Assembly: GCA_963804865.1 (NCBI GenBank) | Contig: CAWDSH010000001.1 | Span: 1,550,001 to 1,614,000 of the forward strand | DNA: 64,000 nucleotides | Source: CAVVEQ01 sp963804865 | Lineage (GTDB): Bacteria; Chloroflexota; Anaerolineae; Anaerolineales; Anaerolineaceae | Direction: 5' to 3' | In this document: positions 54,036 through 62,982 of the stretch, piece by piece | Layout: each line of letters starts with the position of its first letter | Numbering within the stretch: the stretch's first letter is position 1 | The notes under the pieces: generated by a model | What the model saw: the letters and a program-made list of their open reading frames with translations, nothing else | Database searches by the model: none | What the model was told of the DNA's origin: nothing | Program-made: the position numbers and the translations under genes

Positions 54036-54119
54036 TCAACCTGTTCTAGAAAAACAAAAACCGCGGGCCAATGCCCACGGCCGATGATACGGACCGGGAT
54101 CATTACCCTTCACCAACAT
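54036..54119 (-). CDS. 27-residue leader ORF across the ABC-F attenuator
   Basis: ATG at 54119, stop TGA at 54038-54036, two bases before the ABC-F ATG. It encodes MLVKGNDPGPYHRPWALARG plus FCFSRTG. The terminator stem is inside it, so a translating or stalled ribosome would change hairpin formation. No strong ribosome binding site is seen before it. Confidence 0.45.
   Translation of the reverse strand: MLVKGNDPGPYHRPWALARGFCFSRTG
54050..54080 (-). terminator. attenuator upstream of the ABC-F gene
   Basis: On the minus strand CCGTGGGC (54080-54073) pairs with GCCCGCGG (54068-54061) and is followed by TTTTTGTTTTT. It lies after the promoter and leader ORFs but before the ABC-F ATG, so the gene can only be expressed if termination is avoided. 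Confidence 0.8.
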
Positions 54120-54124
54120 TGTTT

Positions 54125-54145
54125 TTACAGGTTGCTGTCTGTCAT
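54125..54145 (-). CDS. 6-residue leader peptide upstream of ABC-F
   Basis: AAGGAAAG stands just before an ATG at 54145; the codons give MTDSNL and TAA. The short ORF ends six bases before the second leader ORF begins. Short leaders of this kind sense ribosome-targeting antibiotics in front of other resistance genes. Confidence 0.5.
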   Translation of the reverse strand: MTDSNL

Positions 54146-54176
54146 GAGGCTTTCCTTGGTAAAAGACGACGCGCTG

Positions 54177-54205
54177 ATTATATATCATCGCCCCCAAGAG
54201 CGCAA
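54177..54205 (-). promoter_or_regulatory. promoter of the ABC-F transcript
   Basis: Minus strand TTGCGC (54205-54200), 17 bases, TATAAT (54182-54177). The leader would be about 135 nt. Confidence 0.7.
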
Positions 54206-54218
54206 GAAATGCAAAGAA

Positions 54219-54230
54219 CTTTCCGGAAAG
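54219..54230. promoter_or_regulatory. 12-bp palindrome between the ABC-F and AraC/GyrI genes
   Basis: CTTTCCGGAAAG is a perfect palindrome 14 bases upstream of the ABC-F 35 element and 19 bases before the AraC start codon. It is a natural candidate operator for the divergent regulator. Confidence 0.45.
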
Positions 54231-54248
54231 GCATGATATAACGGGAGC

Positions 54249-55157
54249 ATGGCAATGCGCAAGTTCGATGAAGGTTTGATCTACGAAGGCGAGATGGAGC
54301 TCGAGTACCGCATCCGCATGAACTCGCTGGTCGGTTACATCCACGAGCACCTGGATGAGCCGCTGCCGCTTGAAACCCTGGCCAGGGTGGCGAGCTTCTC
54401 CCCGTTCCACCTCCACCGCATCTTCACCGCCTTCATCGGCATGCCGATGGGCGAATACATCCGCAGGCTGCGCCTGCGCCGGGCGGTGCACAGCCTGGCA
54501 ACCACGCGCAAGCCGGTGACGATGATCGCCCTGGAAGCCGGCTACGATTCGCCGGCAGCCTTCAGCAAAGCCTTCCGCCAGGCTTACGGCATGAGTCCCG
54601 TTGAAGCCCGCAAGCTGCGGAAGGAGTACCTGCCATTTAAAAATTTTCAAATGGGAACAAGAAGGAGTGTTCTGATGAAACCTGAGATTCGCACCTACCC
54701 CACCCGGCGCATCGCCATGGTGACGCGCAAGGGGATGCTCAACCGCAACTTCAACGCCGCCGCAGACAAGGCGTTCACCAAGCTCTGCGCCTTCATGGAC
54801 GAGCACAAGCTCTGGAAGCACGTCCACGAATGCCTGGGCATCTGCCCGGATGACCCCGACGAGGTCACGCTGGAAGAAGCGCGCTACATCGGCGCTTTCT
54901 TCATCGATGACGATACGCCCATCGAAGCGGATGGCGACCTCGAGATCGGCAGCATCCCGGGCGGGCGCTTCGCCGTGTTCATGCACCGCGGACCGTTCGA
55001 GGCGCTCAACGATACCTGGACGGCGGTCTACCGCGACTGGCTGCCCGCCAGCGGAGTCCAGCTGCGCGACAACGACCCGTTCGAGGTCTACCTGGATGAC
55101 AAGAGCAAGACCAAGCCCGAGGACCTGCGCACGGAGATCTACGTCCCCATAAAATAA
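54249..55157 (+). CDS. AraC-family regulator with GyrI-like effector domain
   Basis: A 302-residue protein. Residues about 25-130 hold two AraC helix-turn-helix motifs (LETLARVASFSPFHLHRIFTAFIG and VTMIALEAGYDSPAAFSKAFRQAYGMSPVEARK). A GyrI/SbmC-like effector-binding domain follows from about residue 140 (RRIAMVTRKG, ALNDTWTAVYRDWLPASG, FEVYLDD). Rob- and BmrR-like proteins of this build sense drugs and switch on resistance genes. GGGAG precedes the ATG. It is divergent from the ABC-F gene and shares its control region. The codon use is noticeably GC-richer than that of its neighbours. Confidence 0.92.
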   Translation: MAMRKFDEGLIYEGEMELEYRIRMNSLVGYIHEHLDEPLPLETLARVASFSPFHLHRIFTAFIGMPMGEYIRRLRLRRAVHSLATTRKPVTMIALEAGYDSPAAFSKAFRQAYGMSPVEARKLRKEYLPFKNFQMGTRRSVLMKPEIRTYPTRRIAMVTRKGMLNRNFNAAADKAFTKLCAFMDEHKLWKHVHECLGICPDDPDEVTLEEARYIGAFFIDDDTPIEADGDLEIGSIPGGRFAVFMHRGPFEALNDTWTAVYRDWLPASGVQLRDNDPFEVYLDDKSKTKPEDLRTEIYVPIK

Positions 55158-55227
55158 GGAACAATAGGGATTAATAAGCAAACAGGACGGAGGAAGCTCC
55201 GTCCTGTCGTTTTCTTTCAGGATGACC

Positions 55228-55918
55228 CTAGGGAGTGGGGATCTCGACGGGTTCATCGAATTTACTGTTGACAATGGTGACAGCCTCGTGGATCTGCTCA
55301 CCCTGCGTGGTGAAGGTCAGATCCATCACGGTCTTCAGCATGTAAAAGGTCTTATCAGCGATGCAGGCTTCACCTTTTGAAACCACCGTATCCATATCGA
55401 TATAATCCAGGACAGACGCATCCATGATGGAAGTGAAAGCCTTTTCGGCATCCAGGGTATAGGTGATCTTTTGGCAGGTTGTCCCATCGATGGTGTCTTC
55501 ACCTGCAAGGGTCAGCCCGGTCATTGCTTCGCGGACCTGCTTCATCTGGTCATTCGAGTTGATGGTCAGACCCAGCTGCTTGATCTGCTCGGCGGGGATC
55601 GGCTGCCAGGTTCCAGTATCGTCCTTGATATACAGCTCGGTGGTGGATAGCGAGAGGATCTCGATCGTCTGCCCGCTGGCCTGCAGGACGGCGTAGCTCT
55701 TATCAGGCAGCTCATTCTGCAGATCGCCGGTGACGGTCATCGACTGGCCGGCATATTCCATCAGAACTTCCATCGAGGAATTCACGGTCTTCAACGCATC
55801 CATTTTTTCATAGCTCTTCGCCATCATCTCCTCGGCGGTCAGCGGCTTGCAGGCTGCTAAAGTAGAGGCTGAGCAGGAGGAAGGCTGCCAGGGCAAGTGT
55901 TCTTCTCGTAAATTTCAT
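55228..55918 (-). pseudogene. LolA/LppX-like lipoprotein, frameshift in the signal peptide
   Basis: The ATG at 55918 follows AGGAG and opens a signal peptide MKFTRRTLALAAFLLLSL. One base too many near 55862-55868 breaks the frame; the shifted frame continues with TLAACKPLTAEEMM, a clear lipobox. The mature part (about 205 residues) has the LolA/LppX-type half-barrel pattern: repeated beta strands (TVNSSMEVLMEYAGQSMTV, YIKDDTGTWQPIPAEQ) and the phrase DGTTCQKITYTLD. Such lipoproteins often carry lipids. Function here unknown. Confidence 0.72.
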
Positions 55919-55960
55919 TGATAAATTCTCCTAGGCTCCAAGTATAAGCGATAACGGGTC

Positions 55961-57307
55961 TTACCCGGATTTCTTTGCCTGATCTTTTCGGGAAGCCTCG
56001 CGCCATTTATCCAGGCGCGCCTTGATCTCGGCTTCGTAGCCTTCGGAGGAAGGCTCGTAGAAGCGGCGGTCCCTGTATTCATCCGGCAGGTACTGCTGGG
56101 CGACGTGATGCCCGGGGAAGCTGTGGGGATAGAGGTAGCCCTCGCCGTGACCAAAGCCCTTGGCATCCCGGTTGGTGTCCATCAGGTGGATGGGCACGGT
56201 GCCCATGCCCTCGCGCTGGATCAGGTCGGTGGCCTGGAAGACGGCACCGGCGGAATTGGACTTCGGCGCGGTGGCGAGGTAGAGGGTGGCTTCGGCGATG
56301 GGATAGATGCCCTCGGGCATGCCGATGTATTCGAAGTTGTAGGCTGCGGAGGCAGCCACCTGCATGGCACGCGGATCGGCGAGACCGATATCTTCGCTGG
56401 CGAGCACGATCAGGCGGCGCAGAACGAAGCGCGGGTCCTCACCGGCGGCGAGCATCTTGGCCAGCCAGTAGATGGCGGCATCCGGGTCGGAGCCGCGCAC
56501 CGACTTGATGAAGGCGGAGATGGTATCGTAATGCGCGTCGCCGTTGCGGTCGTAAAGAAGCGCGCGCTTCTGGATGGATTCCTGCGCGGCAACCAGGTCG
56601 ATATGGATGGCGCCGTCCTTGCCGGGACGGGTGCTCTCCACGGCGAGCTCCAGGGCGTTCAAGAGGTTGCGCGCGTCGCCATTGGAGAGGTGGATGAGAT
56701 GTTCGCGGGCTTCATCAGCCACCCTGACCTTCTTTTTGCCGTAGCCGCGTTCCTCGTCCTTGAGGGCGCGCTCGAAGATGACGGCGAGCTGCTCCTCGCT
56801 GAGCGGCTCGAGCTGGAAGATGCGCGAGCGGGAGACGAGGGCGGGGATGACATCGAAATAGGGGTTCTCGGTGGTGGCGCCGATGAGGGTGAGCATGCCG
56901 CTCTCCACCTGGGGCAGGAGGGCATCCTGCTGGGCCTTGTTCCAGCGGTGGACCTCGTCGACGAAGAGGATGGTGCGGCGCTGGTAGAGGCGGCGGCGCT
57001 CCTGGGCGGCGGCGATGATGGCGCGCAGCTCGGCGACCCCCGCCAGGACGGCGGAGATGGAAACGAACTCCGCCTGGGTGTGGGCGGCGATGAGGCGCGC
57101 CAGGGTGGTCTTGCCGGTGCCGGGGGGACCGGTGAAGATGATGGAGGAAAAGAGCTTATCGGATTCGATGGCGCGGCGCAGCATCTTGCCGGGGGCGATG
57201 ATGGCTTCCTGCCCGACGAATTCATCCAGCACGCGCGGGCGCAGGCGGGCAGCCAGCGGGGCTTCGTCCTGGAGGCGTTCGTTCATGGCGTGATCGAAGA
57301 GGTCCAT
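55961..57307 (-). CDS. rarA: replication-associated recombination protein A (RarA/MgsA)
   Basis: A 448-residue AAA+ ATPase: PLAARLRPRVLDEFVGQE, Walker A FTGPPGTGKTT, Walker B ILFVDEVHRWNKAQQDALLP, sensor 1 IGATTENPYF, and the C-terminal MgsA tetramer domain (LIVLASEDIGLADPRAMQVA, YLATAPKSNS, GFGHGEGYLYPH). RarA works at stalled replication forks. ATG 57307 begins at MDLFDHAMN; TATAAT ends nine bases before it, so a leaderless start is possible, but the SOS-like promoter at 57.6 kb also reads into it. Confidence 0.94.
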   Translation of the reverse strand: MDLFDHAMNERLQDEAPLAARLRPRVLDEFVGQEAIIAPGKMLRRAIESDKLFSSIIFTGPPGTGKTTLARLIAAHTQAEFVSISAVLAGVAELRAIIAAAQERRRLYQRRTILFVDEVHRWNKAQQDALLPQVESGMLTLIGATTENPYFDVIPALVSRSRIFQLEPLSEEQLAVIFERALKDEERGYGKKKVRVADEAREHLIHLSNGDARNLLNALELAVESTRPGKDGAIHIDLVAAQESIQKRALLYDRNGDAHYDTISAFIKSVRGSDPDAAIYWLAKMLAAGEDPRFVLRRLIVLASEDIGLADPRAMQVAASAAYNFEYIGMPEGIYPIAEATLYLATAPKSNSAGAVFQATDLIQREGMGTVPIHLMDTNRDAKGFGHGEGYLYPHSFPGHHVAQQYLPDEYRDRRFYEPSSEGYEAEIKARLDKWREASRKDQAKKSG

Positions 57308-57317
57308 GGCAGGGGAA

Positions 57318-57485
57318 TTATACCTGAAGGCAGGAATGGTACCGATTCTCAAGAAATGGATGGTACCCGAGGCAGGATTGCTTCGCCTTCACGATCGCTG
57401 TCGCGAAGGCTCGCAATGACGCATTTAAAAAGAAACAATTCTTAATTAATTTCCCTCGAGAACTCTTTTCATAAAAATGTGTCAT
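57318..57485 (-). CDS. 55-residue ORF between the SOS-like promoter and rarA
   Basis: The ATG at 57485 has GGGAGGTG seven bases upstream, a strong ribosome binding site. The first 20 codons (MTHFYEKSSRGKLIKNCFFL) look like a normal start, but the next 22 or so are encoded by the palindromic repeat at 57377-57417. The stop lies 11 bases before rarA. It may be the stump of a gene cut by the repeat, or a leader for rarA. Confidence 0.4.
   Translation of the reverse strand: MTHFYEKSSRGKLIKNCFFLNASLRAFATAIVKAKQSCLGYHPFLENRYHSCLQV
57377..57417. repeat. palindromic ATTGC..GCCTTC / GAAGGC..GCAAT element
   Basis: ATTGC (57377-57381) and GCCTTC (57385-57390) pair with GAAGGC (57405-57410) and GCAAT (57413-57417). 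The flanking words GGATTGCTTCG and CTCGCAATGAC are familiar from dispersed repeats in many bacterial genomes (from memory, not checked). Confidence 0.6.
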
Positions 57486-57583
57486 CACAATCACCTCCCG
57501 AATTGTTTCGCGCAAAAACAATAGAAACAATGCTTAACTTAAACACAAGCGCCCATATGCCGGGAAAGGCTGAGGGCAGCTAT

Positions 57584-57612
57584 ATTATAGAACATTCGTT
57601 CTGATTTGTCAA
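57584..57612 (-). promoter_or_regulatory. perfect-consensus promoter with SOS-like box in the spacer
   Basis: Minus strand TTGACA (57612-57607), 17 bases, TATAAT (57589-57584). The spacer and the edge of the 10 element hold the palindrome AGAAC-ATTC-GTTCT (57589-57602), which fits the GAAC-N4-GTTC form of the Gram-positive-type LexA operator. It reads towards the 55-residue ORF and rarA. The rest of the gap up to 57701 carries only the palindrome at 57644. Confidence 0.75.
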
Positions 57613-57643
57613 GTGGGTCTACAAAATCACCAAATAGTAAAAA

Positions 57644-57673
57644 TGTAGGGGCAATTCATGAATTGTCCCTACA
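57644..57673. repeat. GTAGGGGCA palindrome, copy 2
   Basis: A 30-bp palindrome with half-site TGTAGGGGCAATTCA and one mismatch. It lies 28 bases after the stop of the second beta-helix gene and could end its transcript. Confidence 0.8.
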
Positions 57674-57701
57674 CCTGGTGCGCTACCTGTTTCTTAATAA
57701 A

Positions 57702-60700
57702 TCAATAAAGATTCGCGATCAATAGGTTGGAATTGGGGTCACCGCCGAGGACATTGTTGCCAAAATATACCGTGCCGGTCAGAACGGGCATCGGGGCAGT
57801 TACCGCTTTGGCGATATAGATGCCATGTTTGGCATTACCCATTGACGCGCTGTTGATAACGGCGATCAATGTTCCAGCGTTATAACTTCGGATCACGATT
57901 CCCGAATAACCCTCAGGGTCAGGAACATTATCCGAGCCATTTAGCATGACTATCATTCCAGTCATTTTTACACTTGCACCATTTGAATAGATTTCTAAAC
58001 CCGCTAGATTATTATTCCTGATTATGATGTTTGAGAGAATGACATCACCATGGCCAGTATAAGCGCTTCCATCCCATATGGCATTATTTATTAACAACCC
58101 CGGTAAAATGGAATTTCCATCAGCTATCAAATTATTAAGAATTACATTACCCTCTGAAATAACCTTGATACCTCCCCCGTTGCCAGAGAGATTATTTTGC
58201 CCAAGACTACTTAACATGGTTATCGAAGGAGGTGTGATCGAATCAGCGAGATGATTATCCAGAACAATCCCTTCATTGACATTACCAAAACCGGTTATTC
58301 CATTAACGACAATCGCACCCGTTGAAAAAACACCTAATCCTGAATGACCATTGTTATTGAAAGAAGATCCATTCACAACAACAGTGTGAGTATTGGAAAT
58401 TGCTTCATCAGCCAGGACAATCACCCCTGCGACTGCGTTGTTATTGGCAATCACTTTGTTTATGAGAACTGATCCCTTCGTATTAATAAGCATCCCATCA
58501 TGAGTGATTCCATTATTACTCACTTCAACATTATTGATCGTCACCCCCGCATAAGTTGGGCTTTGAAGATTAGTGATGCTAATGCCATTCTCCCGATTGC
58601 CCAAAGCATTGATTTGATTAAGAACGACCGCACCCCTGGTTAGCAAAGATATTCCAAACCCTCCATTATTCAAAGCACTGATGGAGGTTAATATTATTGC
58701 ACCATTGGTATTAACATTTATTCCAAAACGGTTATTTTCATCAAAAATAAAGTTAACTATTGATACCGTCTTAACCAAAGCGGTTTGGCCCAAATAATTA
58801 TTGAGATAAGCACCTTCCCAGGCATTCCCACTAGCGCTGCCCTTATTAAGCCAGATATTTCCCAATGTGTTTATTTGAAGACCTCTTCCAGAGGTTAAAT
58901 TTTCTACGTTCCCTTCAAAATATGAATTTGTGATCCGGACATCCGCCGTGCCTTTACTGTTCGTAATCGTTGCCCCATCACCTTGATTGCTGATAGCCCT
59001 TACATTTGTCAAGGTAATCAAACCCCGACTCTGAATATTCAATCCTCCTGATACGTTTTCATAGAATCCATAATCTATTAAACCCATTTGAGAAGATACA
59101 TTATTGATTGAAACAGCTGGTGCACTACTTGAAGTATCATTACGAAAATATGCACCAACCCCGTTATTTCCACTGGCACCTATATTAGTAATTTTTATCG
59201 CGCCATTGGATAATGCGTGCAAACCATAATACCCATTATCGTTAAAAATGAAATTTGATATTGTGATGTTCTTAGATAGAGTAGTTTGATAATTAAAATT
59301 ATCCAGCAATGCGCCTTCGATAAAGTTGCCACTGGCGCTGCCCTTATCAAGAACAATATTTCCAAAAGTGGTGATGTGTAAACCATGACCAGTGGTGTTA
59401 TCTAGCCAGTTATTGTTGTCGAAATAACAATTATTAATTTTTACATCGTATGCACCCGCTGCATAATTCTCGATTGTCGCGCCATTATTATGATTATCAC
59501 TGACTTCCACATTGGTTAACGTTACTTTGCCGCGGGATAGAATATTCAATCCACCGCCAATATTCCCTTTAAAACCATTTTTGGGTAAACCGATATTGCC
59601 ACTAATATTCGTAATGGTAAGTGAAGGTGATCCCGATAAAGCCGTATCATTGTAAATATAAGCTCCATATTCAGTATTCTGACTCGAGCTTATGTTATAT
59701 AGATTAACAATTCCCCGAGATTCTATTGTCAACCCTAAACCACGATTATTGTTAGACATGCAATTCGTACACGTAATACTTGACCCACTTGATAATGTAT
59801 TTCGCGCTTCTATGCCACAACCCCTGTTGAAATTTGCACTTATCCCGCTCAGGGTGATTTTTCCACTTGAATTGATCCAAAGACCAACCCCAAGATTAAA
59901 ACTGAAGTTGTTTATTTCTGGATGTGAATTCTTTACCGTTACGCCTTTGCCTCCCTCATTATCAACATAAGCACTATAAATGAATTCTGAGATCTCGTTA
60001 TAGATACTAGGATCAGCTCCCTCCCAAAATTTAAGACTGTAAAAACCACCCATGGTATTGTTACTGGTTATTACACCAAATTTCACTGATCCATCTTGCG
60101 ATAGATTTATCTGGTAAGTGGTGGTATTTCCATCGACGCTGATCGAGCTCCAATCAAGAGGATTCCAGCCTGTGCCTGATAATTGATTGAGCTCAATCAA
60201 GGGGGACCAATCAGGAGACCCCTCTAAACGGATGAACAGAAATGTTAACGAATCTCCCGCGAGACCGTTTTCATAAACCCAATAATCAGGATAAATATCC
60301 GACGCAACTTCCTCTTTTATGTAATCTCCCAATTCTATCAATCTCATCATTCCTTGAATTATTGGACGCACCAACATCAGTTAATGTGATTGCGCCTTTT
60401 GAAATTACCGACAATCCACGTTCAAAGTTATTTCCATTGAAACTTGATGCTGAAATCAATATTGATTTGGCGGCAAGTGCATCTGAATTCTTTATATCAG
60501 CGCCAATACCTTTGTTGTTACTGGCGGAAACTTGCTTAAGTGTCACAATTCCATATGAATTGATGGTTAAACCCGTTTTACCATTTGAGTCGAATGATGA
60601 ATTTGCGATGGCGATAATCGCTACCACATCTTTTTCGGGGTACGCATAAAATTGATAAGCATTTCCTATTCTTGCTCCTTCTTCACCATTGAAATTCGCG

Positions 60701-62782
60701 CTGACGTTGTTCATGGTGATTGAGCCCATTGCACCAAGTTGGATCCCCCTTTTGTTGTTATAACTAAAATCACTGTTTGTGACAGAGACTTTGTTTACAG
60801 CACTTGTGATCGAATATGATTTTAGATTCATGCCCGTATCATCATTGCCCGAAGATACAATATTATTTATTGTTATATTTCCAAGAGATGCGATGTTAAT
60901 CCCGGATCCACCATTACTAGAAAAATCGCTATTACTAATGGACATCGGGTATCGTGCAATATCCCAGTTGATCAATATAGTCCCATTTGATAAATTGTAA
61001 GAAACATCAGAATAATTTATTTGAATCCCGGCATATGTATAAATATAAAGACCTGTTCCCCCATTCCCAGAAAAAGAATTATCTCCTGCTGCACCCCCTC
61101 TAACCATTACAGCATTGCTTGCAGTATCATGATAAATATAAGCTCCGCCACCCGTGATATTCAGATCGGCTTTTACTTTATTCAAAGTAACCATACCTTT
61201 GGTGAAAATCACAATGCCATCTTGGCTGTTCGCACTGAATGAACTATTGCCTACTGAGACCGGTAGATTCGCTTTATAAGCATAGTTATCCACCCAGGCT
61301 CCCGTCGTAGTAGTGCGCCAGATTCCCATATCCGGGATCCTCATCATCACGGATGTAACCGATATTTCCCGATGCTTGTACGTTTTCCAACGTGATTGAA
61401 CCCCTGGCATCCACCAGCAAGCCATAATATTCAGAATAGTTGCCATTAACGGTGCTATTGGATATCGAAACATTTCCAGTTACTGTTGTTGTGCATTTCC
61501 AAATACCCGAATCAGCCGGATCTTCAATCGAATTACAGGTATCCAGGATCAAACCACTATACATATTGTCATTGGCAATCACATTCTTCGCGGTTATCCC
61601 GCCGTTAGCCATCAAATAAATTCCATACCCACCGTATTCGTGCTCAATATCGGTGAAATAATGGTTGTTGCTGGCAATCACGTTATCCAGGAGTATGGGA
61701 CCCTTGGATGGGGTAACATCATTGAGAATACCCGAACCGTAGTTATCATTGACGATACTGTTCTTGATGGTGATCGCGCCGCTGTCTCTGATCAGCAGTG
61801 CCGGTGATCTAAATTCAACGGAGCCATTGTGGCTTGCTGATAGTCCATCAATGACCACCACACCCAGAGTTGAGATATTCAACCCTGAACCAAAAATATT
61901 CCCATCGTTATCATCAAAGCTGCTGTTCTTGATGGTCAAAGTCCTGCTATAAGGAATCCCAATAACCAACCCAGCACCAGCGTTTCCTGAACTATCCACG
62001 TTAGTCAGGGTCACTGCTCCGTTATGACTGTCAATGACAATGCCTTCCCCGGCCCCATTACTGTTTGTCACCTTGAGGTTGGTCAAAATCAATGTTCCAG
62101 CAGTCTCAGTGAAATCCAGCACACCCAGCGGGTAATCCGGCAGGAGATCAAGATCCTCATCCGGTGCGGCTTCATTTCCTGAAATTTTGAATCCATTCAG
62201 AGTGAATCCGCTGGAGGTATTCCGCACCCAGAGATGCCCGTTGATGGTTACATTCGGTAGATTATCCATGGGATTGACAGCGCCGATCATGCCTTTTAAT
62301 CCCGCCACCCCATCGATCAGAACGTCTTCCGTAAAATTCGTACCAGAATCAAAATAGATCTTGCCATCCGATGGGATCTTCCCACTATCGATGAAATCCA
62401 CAGCTGCCTGGATGGGAGTTGCTGATACATGGCAGTTGGGATCACCAGGATATGCGGAGCAATCCTGCATGAAGCGATGCGTGACGGTGCCGACCTTGAA
62501 ATATGGATCACCACCCGTGAGCAGCTCCTCAGCCAATTCGGATGCCAGGGGCAGCGACGCACCCTGCTCATCCACGATCACCACGCCAATCTCTTCCAGC
62601 GCTTCTACTGGTAATACTTCAGCCGGTGCGGATTCTTCCACCAGTTCGGTCTCTGCGGGGGGCACTTCCGGCTCCGGCGGCACCTCATCCTGGGCAGAGA
62701 CAGGTGAGACGAAAACAAATGCAGCCAGGATGACGAAAAGAATCACCAGTGGCAGTACTGACAAACGCATGGATTTAGACAT
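57702..62782 (-). pseudogene. second giant secreted beta-helix protein, two frameshifts
   Basis: Joined, about 1,690 residues. A signal peptide (start ATG at 62782, GGAGGG upstream; cleavage near VSAQ) and acidic Pro/Glu linker precede the same head module as the 26.2-kb paralogue (VVIVDEQGASLPLASELAE, GDPYF). Beta-helix units with phrases like GAITLTDV and GLTINSYGIVTL follow. A different insert lies near 59980-60350 (WSPLIELNQLSGTGWNPLDW). The C-terminus GNAKHGIYIAKA...PVLTGTVYFGNN is shared with the third paralogue. Frames change near 61330 and 60355. Both breaks lie in non-repeated positions and could be sequence errors. Confidence 0.78.
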
Positions 62783-62910
62783 GGCTTCCCTCCACGAGAG
62801 TATGGAATTGATGTGGTTATTCCGCGATGAAACCGTGATTAAGAAATGATCCCCTACCGGTAATCTTTTATGGATAATGGTTTACTCCATCATTATAAGG
62901 TGATTTCAGA

Positions 62911-62940
62911 TGTAGGGGCAATTCATGAATTGCCCCTACA
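62911..62940. repeat. GTAGGGGCA palindrome, copy 3
   Basis: A perfect 30-bp palindrome with half-site TGTAGGGGCAATTCA, nearly identical to copy 2. It lies 42 bases after the stop of the third beta-helix gene. On the minus strand its right half also supplies TTGCCC, 18 bases before a TATAAT, as a possible promoter of the second beta-helix gene. Confidence 0.82.
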
Positions 62941-62982
62941 TCGGATCGCATTCTGCTTCTACAAATTAATACAGGTTTTCGA

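Noticed and set aside
54036..55301. 421-codon open frame on the minus strand opposite the AraC/GyrI gene
   Set aside because: It is antisense to a gene with clear domains and its composition is that of a GC-rich shadow frame. Only its last 27 codons, in front of ABC-F, are kept as a leader ORF.
56105..57445. 446-codon open frame on the plus strand opposite rarA
   Set aside because: rarA has intact AAA+ motifs; the antisense frame is rich in Gly, Glu and Asp and looks like a shadow of GC-rich codons.
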